This document shows positions 32,799 through 40,976 of a DNA stretch of 64,000 nucleotides, piece by piece (the stretch's first letter is position 1; each line of letters starts with the position of its first letter). The translations under genes and the position numbers were made by a program. Source of the DNA: Acidimicrobiia bacterium (GTDB lineage Bacteria; Actinomycetota; Acidimicrobiia; IMCC26256; JAMXLJ01). The notes under the pieces were generated by a model. That model did not search any database, was not told the DNA's origin, and saw only the letters and a program-made list of their open reading frames with translations. The stretch is from contig DASRES010000015.1 of assembly GCA_035651955.1 (NCBI GenBank), forward strand, positions 165,705-229,704, read 5' to 3'.

Positions 32799-33929
32799 AT
32801 GAAGAACAGCGTGCGTCTGGGGCGGATCGCCGGCGTCGAGGTCGGCCTCCACTGGAGCCTCCTCGTCATCGGGGCGCTCCTCGCGGCCGGGCTCGCGGGC
32901 GGCCGGTTCCCGTCCGACGCGCGCGGCTACTCCGACGTCGCGTACGCGATCGCGGGCGTCGTCACCGCGGTCGCGTTCCTCGCCGCGGTCCTCGCGCACG
33001 AGGTGAGCCACGCGGTCGTCGCCCGGCGTGAGGGCGTACGTGTCGACGGCATCACCCTGTGGCTGCTCGGCGGGATGACGCGCATGCACGACGAAGCACC
33101 GACGCCGCGCGCGGAGCTGTGGATCTCGGGCTCCGGTCCGCTCGTCAGCCTCGTGATCGGTGTCGTGCTCGCGGGCGTGGCCGGGATCGCGCACGCGGTC
33201 GCGGCGCCTGCACTCGTCGTCGCCGTGCTGTGGTGGCTCGGTGCGATCAACGTCGTGCTCGCGGTGTTCAACGTGCTGCCCGGCGCGCCGCTCGACGGCG
33301 GCCGCCTGCTGCACGCCTTCCTGTGGGCCCGCCACGGTGACCGCGTGCGCGCGACCGAGACGGCGAGCCGTGCCGGCCAGGTGCTCGGGTGGATCCTGAT
33401 CGGCTTCGGGTTCGTCGAGTTCGCCGCGGGGACGGGCCTGGGCGGCGGGCTGTGGCTCGCGCTGCTCGGCTGGTTCCTCGTCGCCGCGGCGCGCGCCGAG
33501 GAGCAGCGGGCGCAGGTGCAGGAGATGCTCGCGGGCCGCACCGTGTCGGACGTGATGACGCACCATCCCGTCGTCGTGCCCGCATGGATCAGCGCGCGGG
33601 AGTTCGTCGACCACTACCTGCTCGGCCACCACCACTCGGGCTTCCCCGTGGTCGACGCGCAGGGCGACGCGGTCGGCGTCGTGACGCTGGCGCGCGTTCG
33701 TGCCGTCCCACCTGATCGGCGCGCGAGCAGCGTCGTCGGCGAGATCGCGTGGCCGGTCCGGGACGTCCCGACCGCGCGACCCGACGAGCCCGCGCCCGTC
33801 CTCGTCGACCGCATCGGGACCGGCGCGGAGGGGCGCCTCCTCGTCCTCGACGGCGGCCGTGTCGCCGGGATCGTGACCGCCGGCGACCTCGACCGGCTCG
33901 TGCAGCGGCGCGCCGGCGTCTGGGGCTGA
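32799..33929 (+). CDS. Site-2 protease family metalloprotease with CBS pair
   Basis: A 376-residue membrane protein with GGAGG before ATG 32799. Transmembrane helices carry HEVSH (67-71) and NVLPGAPLDGGR with Asp166 as third zinc ligand. The C-terminal ~120 residues hold two CBS motifs (TVSDVMTHHPVVVP, ARVRAVPPD...), which bind adenosyl ligands and tune activity. Mycobacterial Rip3 has the same layout. Intramembrane proteolysis of anti-sigma factors or signal peptides is the family role. Confidence 0.93.
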   Translation: MKNSVRLGRIAGVEVGLHWSLLVIGALLAAGLAGGRFPSDARGYSDVAYAIAGVVTAVAFLAAVLAHEVSHAVVARREGVRVDGITLWLLGGMTRMHDEAPTPRAELWISGSGPLVSLVIGVVLAGVAGIAHAVAAPALVVAVLWWLGAINVVLAVFNVLPGAPLDGGRLLHAFLWARHGDRVRATETASRAGQVLGWILIGFGFVEFAAGTGLGGGLWLALLGWFLVAAARAEEQRAQVQEMLAGRTVSDVMTHHPVVVPAWISAREFVDHYLLGHHHSGFPVVDAQGDAVGVVTLARVRAVPPDRRASSVVGEIAWPVRDVPTARPDEPAPVLVDRIGTGAEGRLLVLDGGRVAGIVTAGDLDRLVQRRAGVWG

Positions 33930-33944
33930 CGCCCGCGGTCGCGC

Positions 33945-34775
33945 TCAGCGGTCGCGCCAGTCGGGCGCGGCGCGCGCGAACCAGCGGCCGTCGTGGCGCT
34001 CCACGCTGACGGGCAGGCCGAAGCACTGCTCCAGGCTGCGCGCGGTGAGGACCGTGTCGACCGGTCCGGCCGCGACCGCCCGGCCGTGCGCGAGCAGCAG
34101 CGCGTGGGTGGTGGTCGTCGGCACCTCCTCCAGGTGGTGCGTCACGAGCACCGACGTCGCCTGCAGGGCACCGCGGTCGCCGGTGCCGTCGTCGCCGGCG
34201 GCCGACTCGAGCGCGGCGAGCAACGCCTCGCGGCCCGGCATGTCGAGCCCCGCGGCGGGCTCGTCGAGCAGCAGCACCCGTGGGCGACCGGCGAGCGCGC
34301 GTGCGAGCAGCACGCGCTGACGCTCACCCTGCGAGCACGTGTCGAGCGTGCGGTCGGCCAGATCCGCGCACCCCAGCCGGTCGAGCAGGGCGCGTGCGCC
34401 GTCCTCCGCGTCGCGGTCGGCGCGCTCCCACCACGGACTCAGGGCTCCGGACGCGCCGGTTCGCACGACGTCGACGGCCCGCGCGCGGGGCGGGACGCGG
34501 TCCGCCACCGTGTGCCCGACGAGCGCGAGCTCGGGCCACAACGACCGCACGTCGACGTGTCCGAGCTCGTGGCCGAGGAGCCGCACTCGGCCCGCGCTCG
34601 GGTGACGCCGCGCCGCGAGCAACGACAGCAGCGTCGTCTTGCCCGCGCCGTTCGGCCCGAGCACGACCCAGTGCTCGCGCTCGTGCACGCACCACGTGAG
34701 CGGTGCGAGCAGGGTCGCGTCCGGGGTGCGGACGCTCGCGCCTTCGAGCTCGACCAGCGCGGCGGGACGCGCCAC
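33945..34775 (-). CDS. Orphan ABC transporter ATP-binding protein
   Basis: A 276-residue ATPase: Walker A GPNGAGKTTL, signature CSQGERQR (a variant of LSGGQ), Walker B VLLLDEPAAGLD and a switch His in VLVTHHLEE. The start GTG 34775 overlaps the aldolase stop (TAGTG). No permease or binding protein is adjacent, so it may pair with one encoded elsewhere or act alone. The variant signature is like that of the YlmA-type ATPases, whose partners are unknown. Confidence 0.9.
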   Translation of the reverse strand: MARPAALVELEGASVRTPDATLLAPLTWCVHEREHWVVLGPNGAGKTTLLSLLAARRHPSAGRVRLLGHELGHVDVRSLWPELALVGHTVADRVPPRARAVDVVRTGASGALSPWWERADRDAEDGARALLDRLGCADLADRTLDTCSQGERQRVLLARALAGRPRVLLLDEPAAGLDMPGREALLAALESAAGDDGTGDRGALQATSVLVTHHLEEVPTTTTHALLLAHGRAVAAGPVDTVLTARSLEQCFGLPVSVERHDGRWFARAAPDWRDR

Positions 34776-35509
34776 TAGTCGAGCAACGTGGGATCGGCGC
34801 GCAGCTCCTCGCGCACCATCGCCTCCCAGAACCCGCGGAAGCCCTCGCCGTCACTGCGCTGCATCCCGCGCACGTACGCGTCCGGCAGCCGTGACACCGC
34901 GGTCCCGCCTGCCGCGCGCACGTGCCACGCGCGCTGGCACCGTTGCTCGAGCGCGACCGCGCGCTGGTGGACGGCGCGCGCGGAGCCGCCGAGCACGAAC
35001 ACGCCGTGTCCGGCGAGCAGCGCGAGCTGCGCGTCGCCCATCTTCTCGACGGCTCGGCGCGCGCTCGACCGATCGTTGACCGGCCCGTCGTACTCGTCGA
35101 CGAGGACCAGCTCGCCCCCGCCGAGCGCGGAGCTCTGGTCGAGCACGGGGGGCACCTCGCCGATGTCGGCCCACACCGTGCCGTAGAGCGGGTGGTTGTG
35201 CACCGCCCACCTGACGTCGTCGCGCAAACGGTGCAGCTCGAGGTGCAACGGGATCCCGAGCGGCACCGGCCAATCGCCCTCGACGAGCCCGCCGTCGAGA
35301 TCGATGCGGATCACCTGGCCCGGGCGCAGCTCGTTCCACGTGATCAGCCACGGGTTGCACAGCAGGGTGCCGTCGCCGAGGTTGCACGTGATGTGCCCGG
35401 CGAGATGGTCGCTGTAGCCCTCGCGCCACAACGTCCGCGCGAGCAGCACGAGCTCCTCGCGCGGCGACAGGTCCGGGATCAGCTTCTCGGGGGTCGGTGT
35501 GAACTCCAC
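34775..35509 (-). CDS. Class II aldolase/adducin family protein
   Basis: A 244-residue protein; start GTG 35509 with GAGGAGG 5 nt upstream. The metal-binding motif AVHNHPLYG and a later LLAGHGVFV supply the three His ligands that hold zinc; the other family motifs include NPWLITWNELRPG. Family members are L-fuculose- or L-ribulose-phosphate aldolases/epimerases, or decarboxylases of hydroxy acids. It precedes the ABC ATPase and diverges from the phosphotransferase. Confidence 0.9.
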   Translation of the reverse strand: MEFTPTPEKLIPDLSPREELVLLARTLWREGYSDHLAGHITCNLGDGTLLCNPWLITWNELRPGQVIRIDLDGGLVEGDWPVPLGIPLHLELHRLRDDVRWAVHNHPLYGTVWADIGEVPPVLDQSSALGGGELVLVDEYDGPVNDRSSARRAVEKMGDAQLALLAGHGVFVLGGSARAVHQRAVALEQRCQRAWHVRAAGGTAVSRLPDAYVRGMQRSDGEGFRGFWEAMVREELRADPTLLD

Positions 35510-35605
35510 GACGCCTCCTCGTGACGTGCGCGCGGTCCACGACGTTAGAGGCTCGCCGGTAGAGTCCCCGGCCCGCGTGGTCGACCCGCGTGGAGGAGCG
35601 GGAGC

Positions 35606-36733
35606 ATGAGCGACGAGACGACGGCCGGCGGCGCGAGCGGGATCGACGACTTCACGACGCCGTGGCGACGCGACGTCGGCGAGCTCGCGTCCGCGCTCGC
35701 GAAGTGGGCCGCGCAGACGATGCCCGGCGCGGTCACCGTCTCGGACGTCGCCGCGCCCGGCAACGGGATGTCGAGCGAGACCGTGCTGTTCACGCTGCGC
35801 GAAGGCGACGGTCCGCCGCAGCCGTGCGTCGCGCGCCTCGCCCCGCTCCCCGAGGTCTATCCCGTCTTCCAGACCTACGACCTCGACCTCCAGGCCCGCT
35901 GCATGCGTCTGGTCCGTGAGCGGACGGACGTGCCCGCGCCCGAGGTCCGCTGGCTCGAGCCCGACGTGCGCTGGCTCGGCGTGCCCTTCCTCGTCATGGC
36001 GGGGATCGACGGCGAGGCGCCGCCCGACGTCCCGCCGTACGTGTTCGGCGGTTGGCTCGCCGACGCGACGCCCGAGCAGCGGGAGTGCCTGCAGCGCGAC
36101 GCGGTGAGCGTCCTCGCGCGGGTCCACACGATCACGCCCCGGAATGCCGACCTGTCGTTCCTCGCCCATCCGGAGCACGGCGCGTCGCCGCTCGACCAGC
36201 AGCTCGGCCACGAGCGCGCGTACTACGAGTGGGCGCGCGAGGGCATCAGGTATCCACTCATCGAGCGGACGTTCGGGTGGCTCGACGAGCACCGTCCCGT
36301 CGAGGGCGACGCCGTGCTCGACTGGGGCGACGCGCGCATCGGCAACATCCTCTTCCGCGACTTCCGCGCGGTCGGGGTCCTCGACTGGGAGATGGCGACG
36401 GTCGGGCCGCGTGAGGTCGACCTCGCGTGGATGGCGTTCCTGCACCGCTTCTTCCAGGACATCGCGGCGCGCTACGGGCTGCCCGGCATGCCGGACTTCA
36501 TGCGGCGGGACGACCTCGCGAGCACCTACGAGTCGTTGACCGGTCACACACCGCGCAGCCTGGACTGGTACGAGGTCTTCGCCGCGCTGCGCTTCGCGAT
36601 CGTCTCGGTGCGCACGAGCACACGCGGCATCGCGTACGGCCTCGCGGAGCAACCCGACGATCCCGACGACCTCGTGATGTTCCGGCCGCTGCTCGAGGAG
36701 ATGCTCGCGCGCCCGCCGTCTACGGATTCGTGA
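35606..36733 (+). CDS. Phosphotransferase family protein (APH/ACAD10-like)
   Basis: A 375-residue kinase-like protein with N-lobe PQPCVARLAP and a C-lobe. The catalytic loop reads LDWGDARIGNILF: the Asp and Asn of the HxDxxxxN motif are present but the His position is Trp, a form I associate with the actinobacterial family that occurs beside acyl-CoA dehydrogenases. The metal-binding motif VLDWEMATVGPREVDLAW is intact. It likely phosphorylates a hydroxyl group on an acyl-CoA or small molecule; an aminoglycoside is less likely. The -10 box TAGAGT stands upstream at about 35568 with a GGAGG site near the start. Confidence 0.88.
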   Translation: MSDETTAGGASGIDDFTTPWRRDVGELASALAKWAAQTMPGAVTVSDVAAPGNGMSSETVLFTLREGDGPPQPCVARLAPLPEVYPVFQTYDLDLQARCMRLVRERTDVPAPEVRWLEPDVRWLGVPFLVMAGIDGEAPPDVPPYVFGGWLADATPEQRECLQRDAVSVLARVHTITPRNADLSFLAHPEHGASPLDQQLGHERAYYEWAREGIRYPLIERTFGWLDEHRPVEGDAVLDWGDARIGNILFRDFRAVGVLDWEMATVGPREVDLAWMAFLHRFFQDIAARYGLPGMPDFMRRDDLASTYESLTGHTPRSLDWYEVFAALRFAIVSVRTSTRGIAYGLAEQPDDPDDLVMFRPLLEEMLARPPSTDS

Positions 36734-39242
36734 TCTCGAGCTCCACGGTGTGCGCCACGTCGCGCGACGACCGGCCGACGCGCAGCTCGTAGACACCCAG
36801 GTCGACCCGCCAGCCGGGCTGCGCGCGTCGTCCGTCGTCGCCGTCCGCGCCGCCGCCCGTCGGGACGACCGATCCGCGGCTCTTCAGCGTCTCGGCGTCG
36901 GGGCGGCCGGGATCCCAGTACGCGAACGCGCGCTCGTCGAGGGTGAGCGTGACCGTCTCGGACGCGCCCGCCTCGAGCGTGACCTTCGCGAACGCCTTCA
37001 GCTCCTGCTCGGGCCGGACGAGCCGCGCGGCGCGCGGCGCGACGTAGCACTGCACGACCTCGCTGCCCGCACGCGTGCCCGTGTTCGTGACGGTGACGTC
37101 GAGGCGGACCGGCTCGCCGGGCGCGACTCGGGTCGACGACGCGACCGGCTCGCCGATCGTGAACGTCGTGTACGACAGGCCGTGGCCGAAGCAGTAGCGC
37201 GGCTCGATCCGCCGCGTGTCGTACCAGCGGTAGCCGACGAGCAGGCCCTCGCCGTAGCGGACCTCGTCCCGCTCGCCGGGGAAGTTCCCGTAGCTCGGGT
37301 TGTGCTCGAGCCGGACCGGGAACGTCGTCGGCAGGCGTCCGCCCGGCTCCGCGTCGCCGGTCAGGACGTCGGCGAGCGCGTCGGCCATCTCCTGCCCGCC
37401 GAACCATGTCTGCACGACGGCGCGCGCGTCGTCGGCCCACGGCATCGTCGCCGGGGAGCCCGTGTTCAGGACGACGACGGTGTCGCGGTTCGCCGCGACG
37501 ACGCGCGCGACGAGGTCGTCCTGGCCGCCCGGGAGGTCCATCGACGTGCGGTCGTGGCCTTCGGACTCCCACTCGTTCGTCGTCCCGACGACGACGATCG
37601 CGACGTCGGCGTCGCGGGCCGCGGCGACGGCCCGCTCGACGGAGTCCGCGGCCGGTGTGGGCCGGACGCCGACACGCGCCGCGCTGATGACCGGTGACGA
37701 GCCGGACGCGTACTCGACGACGACGTCGACGGCGCGGCCCGCCGCGAGCTCGACGGTCGCGACGGCCTCGACGCTCCCCGCGCCGAAGAACGACTCGCCG
37801 CGCGGCGGCGGATCCGTGAACCCGTCGAGCACGGTCGTGCCGTCGACCACGACTCGCGCCCTGCCCGCCTGGACGAGGGTGAAGTCGTGCGGGCCGTCGA
37901 CGGACGGCGTGAACCGCGTCGTCGCGCGCGCCGAGAACGCTCCCCGCAGGTCGGGTGACGGCGTGCCGAGGAAGAGCAGCTCGAGCGTCCCGCGGGTCGT
38001 GTCGATCACCGGTTCGCCGGCGAGCTCGGTGCCCGCGAACACCGCGACGTGGGTCTCCGCCGTGAGGACGGGGACGGACTTGTCGATGTCGAGCCCGGGC
38101 TCGTACACGATCTCGACGCGGTCGCCGAACTTGTCCCGCAGGGCCTGCAGCGGCGTTCGCCGGTACGGCGGCGTCACCTGGGCCGACCCGCCGCCCATGA
38201 TCACGGCGCGGTCGGCGTTCGGGCCGATGACGGCGACGCGGCCCACCTGCTCGCGTCGCACCGGCAGCAGCCCGTCGTTGTGCAGGAGCACGATCGCGCT
38301 CGTCGCCGCCTCGCGCGCGATCGCGCGATGCGCGGGCGTGTCGACGCGCTCGGGTCGCCGCGGCTCGGGCGCGTCGAGCGCGCCGACGCGGGCGAACGTC
38401 GTCAGCAGGCGCGTGACGATCGCGTCGACGTCGTTCTCGTCGACGTCGCCGGCGCGGACCGCGTCCGCGAGCGCGGTCCCGTACGCACGGCCGGGCCCGG
38501 GCATCTCCAGGTCGAGGCCGGCGCGCGCGGACGCCGCCGTCGCCGCGATCCCGAACCAGTCGGTGAGCACGAACCCGTCGAAGCCCCATTCGTCGCGCAG
38601 GATCCCGCGCAGCAGGTGCTCGTCCTCGGTGCACCACGCGCCGTTGAGCCGGTTGTAGGCGGTCATGACGCCGAGCGAGCCGCCGTCGCGCACCGCGGTC
38701 TCGAACGGGAGGAGATAGATCTCGCGCAGCGTTCGCGGGTCGATCACCGACGACATCGTGTAGCGCTCCGTCTCGGCGTCGTTGCCGACGAAGTGCTTCA
38801 CGGTCGTCACCACGCCCTCGCTCTGTGCGCCGCGCACGAACGCGGCTGCGAGCCGTCCGGACAGCAGCGGGTCCTCCGAGTAGCACTCGAAGTCCCGGCC
38901 TGCGAGCGGCGACCGGTGGATGTTCACGGTCGGTGCGAGCAGCACGCGGCAGCCCTTCGCGCGCGCTTCCCGTCCGAGCACGGCGCCGACGCGTGACACG
39001 AGGTCCGGATCCCACGTCGCGCCGAGTGCCGCGCCGCACGGCACGCACGTCGACGGCTCGCCTCCCTCTCCGGGCAGCGACGGGCCGCGCGCGCCGCTCG
39101 GGCCGTCGGTCACGTTCACGGACGGGATGCCGAGCCGCTCGACCGCGACGGTCGACCACATGTCGGCGCCGGCTGTGAGCGCGGCCTTCTCGTCGAGCGA
39201 CATCGCGTCGACGAGTGCAGCGACGTCGACCTCACGCGTCAT
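36720..39242 (-). CDS. Glycoside hydrolase family 3 beta-glucosidase-like enzyme with PA14 domain
   Basis: An 840-residue protein. GH3 N-domain: TVKHFVGND, and VLTDWFG with nucleophile Asp228. PA14-like insert at about 390-520 (VDGPHDFTLVQAGRARVVVDGT). C-domain: the acid/base candidate is in NEWESEGHDRTSMDLPG, then a C-terminal fibronectin-like domain (DVTVTNTGTRAGSEVVQCY). No signal peptide, so it is cytosolic and would act on an imported oligosaccharide or glycoside. Its 3' end overlaps the convergent phosphotransferase by 14 bp. Confidence 0.93.
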   Translation of the reverse strand: MTREVDVAALVDAMSLDEKAALTAGADMWSTVAVERLGIPSVNVTDGPSGARGPSLPGEGGEPSTCVPCGAALGATWDPDLVSRVGAVLGREARAKGCRVLLAPTVNIHRSPLAGRDFECYSEDPLLSGRLAAAFVRGAQSEGVVTTVKHFVGNDAETERYTMSSVIDPRTLREIYLLPFETAVRDGGSLGVMTAYNRLNGAWCTEDEHLLRGILRDEWGFDGFVLTDWFGIAATAASARAGLDLEMPGPGRAYGTALADAVRAGDVDENDVDAIVTRLLTTFARVGALDAPEPRRPERVDTPAHRAIAREAATSAIVLLHNDGLLPVRREQVGRVAVIGPNADRAVIMGGGSAQVTPPYRRTPLQALRDKFGDRVEIVYEPGLDIDKSVPVLTAETHVAVFAGTELAGEPVIDTTRGTLELLFLGTPSPDLRGAFSARATTRFTPSVDGPHDFTLVQAGRARVVVDGTTVLDGFTDPPPRGESFFGAGSVEAVATVELAAGRAVDVVVEYASGSSPVISAARVGVRPTPAADSVERAVAAARDADVAIVVVGTTNEWESEGHDRTSMDLPGGQDDLVARVVAANRDTVVVLNTGSPATMPWADDARAVVQTWFGGQEMADALADVLTGDAEPGGRLPTTFPVRLEHNPSYGNFPGERDEVRYGEGLLVGYRWYDTRRIEPRYCFGHGLSYTTFTIGEPVASSTRVAPGEPVRLDVTVTNTGTRAGSEVVQCYVAPRAARLVRPEQELKAFAKVTLEAGASETVTLTLDERAFAYWDPGRPDAETLKSRGSVVPTGGGADGDDGRRAQPGWRVDLGVYELRVGRSSRDVAHTVELEITNP

Positions 39243-39287
39243 CGTGCGACCTCCACACCGCGCCGCTCCCCGGAAAGGGCGGGACTG

Positions 39288-39293
39288 TAGTGT
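39288..39293 (+). promoter_or_regulatory. Leaderless promoter of the SDR gene
   Basis: TAGTGT at 39288-39293 is separated by 8 bases from the ATG at 39302, the spacing of actinobacterial leaderless promoters. No ribosome binding site can be seen between them. Confidence 0.4.
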
Positions 39294-39301
39294 CGCCCGC
39301 C

Positions 39302-40114
39302 ATGACGAACCCGTTCGGCTACGAAGGCAAGCGCGTCGTCGTCACCGGCGCTTTCTCGGGCGTCGGCGCGGCGTTGGTGGAGCTCCTCGCCGAGCTCGGC
39401 GCGGCTCACGTCACCGTCCTCGACGTGAGGAAGCCGAGCGGGCCCGTCGACACGTACCTCGAGACCGACCTCGCGGACCCCGCGGCGATCGACGACGCGA
39501 TCGCCGCGATCGACGGTGACGTGCACGTGCTCTTCAACAACGCGGGTGTCGCCGGCACCCGACCCTCCCGCACGGTGATGGCCGTCAACTACCTCGCGCT
39601 GCGGCGCCTGTCCGAGTCGTTGCTCGATCGCATCCCGAGCGGCGGGGCGATCGTGAACACGGCGTCGATCGCGGGGAACCAGTGGCCCGAGCACCTCGGA
39701 GAGATCACGGAGCTGATCGGTGTCGACGGATGGGACGCCGCGCTCGACTGGTGCGACGCGCATCCCGACCTGATCACCGACGCGTACGCGTTCTCGAAGC
39801 AGTGCGTCCAGGTGTGGACGATGTGGTCGTCGCGCGCGACCGGTCGGCGCGACATCCGCACGAACAGCGTGTGCCCGGCGCCGATCGACACGCCGCTGCT
39901 GCCCGAGTTCCGTCAGGTCATGTCCGACAAGATCATCGACTGGACTGTGTCGCAGGCGAACGGCCGCCTCGTGACGCCGCGCGAGGTCGCGACCGCGCTC
40001 GCGTTCCTCGGCAGCGACGCCGCCGTCTACGTGAACGGGGTGAACCTCGACGTCGACGCGGGCTTCTTCGCCGCGATGAAGACGGGCCAGGTGGACTTCA
40101 GCGGCCTGTCGTAA
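39302..40114 (+). CDS. Short-chain dehydrogenase/reductase
   Basis: A 270-residue SDR. NAD binding TGAFSGVG, NNAGVAG, Ser in NTASIAG and YAFSK (Tyr-xxx-Lys). An extended loop (WPEHLGEITELIGVDGWDAALDW) between Ser and Tyr is like the 3-alpha-hydroxysteroid dehydrogenase/carbonyl reductase group. The leaderless promoter predicts the ATG at 39302. Substrate not known; hydroxysteroid or hydroxyacyl is plausible from context. Confidence 0.92.
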   Translation: MTNPFGYEGKRVVVTGAFSGVGAALVELLAELGAAHVTVLDVRKPSGPVDTYLETDLADPAAIDDAIAAIDGDVHVLFNNAGVAGTRPSRTVMAVNYLALRRLSESLLDRIPSGGAIVNTASIAGNQWPEHLGEITELIGVDGWDAALDWCDAHPDLITDAYAFSKQCVQVWTMWSSRATGRRDIRTNSVCPAPIDTPLLPEFRQVMSDKIIDWTVSQANGRLVTPREVATALAFLGSDAAVYVNGVNLDVDAGFFAAMKTGQVDFSGLS

Positions 40115-40146
40115 CCGCGCGCGGCGCGCTGCGGCATTGCAGGTCG

Positions 40147-40917
40147 CTAGTGCGGCACGAGGCCGCCGTCGGCGAGCAGGACCTGACCGGTCACGAAGCT
40201 GCTCGCGTCGGACGCCAGGAACAGCGCCGGACCGACCATCTCGTCGGGGTCCGCGGCGCGGCGCATGAACGCCGCGTTCGCCATCCGCTCCTGCACCGCG
40301 GGCGGGTTGTTGCGCACCATGTCGGTGTTCACCGTCCCGGGCGCGAGCGCGTTGACGCGCACGCCGAGCGGCGCGAACTCCGCGGCCATCGACTTCGTGA
40401 ACGAGAACAACCCGGCCTTCGCGGCCGAGTAGGTCGCCGTGAACGCCGAGAAGAGGAACGCGCCCGCGGAGATGACGTTGACCACCGACGCGCCGGGGCT
40501 CTCGCGCAGGTGGGGGAGCGCCTCCTGGATCAGGAAGACGGGGCCGCGGAGGTTCACGTCCATCGACTTCTGGAACGCCTCGGGCGTGAAGTGACCGAGG
40601 TCCTCGCGCAACGCGTTGGCCGCGTTGTTCACCACGATGTCGAGCCGCCCGAACCGCTCGACCGTCCGGTGCACGAGCGCCGCCAGCGCGTCGAGGTCGC
40701 CGAGGTGCGTGGGGACGCCGAGCGCCTCGCCGCCCATCGCCTGCAGGTGCGCCTCGGTCTCCGCGCACGCGTCGGCCTTGCGACTCGCGACGGCGACGTT
40801 CGCACCCGCGGCGACGAACCCCTCCGCGATGGCGCGCCCGATGCCGCGTGTCCCACCCGTGACGATCGCGACCCGGCCCGTCAGGTCGAACAGCGACTGC
40901 AGCTTCTCCCGGTCCAC
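40147..40917 (-). CDS. SDR family oxidoreductase
   Basis: A 256-residue classical SDR from GTG 40917, with GGGGAGGA just upstream. TGGTRGIG, NNAAN, Ser in VISAGAF and YSAAK mark it as an NAD(P)-dependent classical enzyme; the C-terminal LLADGGLVPH is normal. It lies 60 bp from the end of the SCP2-thiolase-like gene on the same strand with a hairpin in between, so it may be regulated separately. Confidence 0.92.
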   Translation of the reverse strand: MDREKLQSLFDLTGRVAIVTGGTRGIGRAIAEGFVAAGANVAVASRKADACAETEAHLQAMGGEALGVPTHLGDLDALAALVHRTVERFGRLDIVVNNAANALREDLGHFTPEAFQKSMDVNLRGPVFLIQEALPHLRESPGASVVNVISAGAFLFSAFTATYSAAKAGLFSFTKSMAAEFAPLGVRVNALAPGTVNTDMVRNNPPAVQERMANAAFMRRAADPDEMVGPALFLASDASSFVTGQVLLADGGLVPH

Positions 40918-40930
40918 ACGTCCTCCCCTG

Positions 40931-40975
40931 CACTTGTGGTTCGGCGCGCCTCGACCGCGCTGAACCACAAAAGTG
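40931..40975 (-). terminator. 18-bp hairpin after the SCP2-thiolase-like gene
   Basis: Arms 40936-40948 and 40956-40968 pair with one G-U, and outer arms 40931-40935 and 40971-40975 extend the stem past a 2-base bulge. It begins one base after the stop of the minus-strand gene at 40977 and ends 13 bases before the SDR ribosome site. Terminator or attenuator. Confidence 0.75.
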
Positions 40976-40976
40976 C

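Noticed and set aside
36544..39159. 871-residue minus-strand frame inside the GH3 gene
   Set aside because: Frame-shifted shadow of the 840-residue GH3 protein; Arg-rich.
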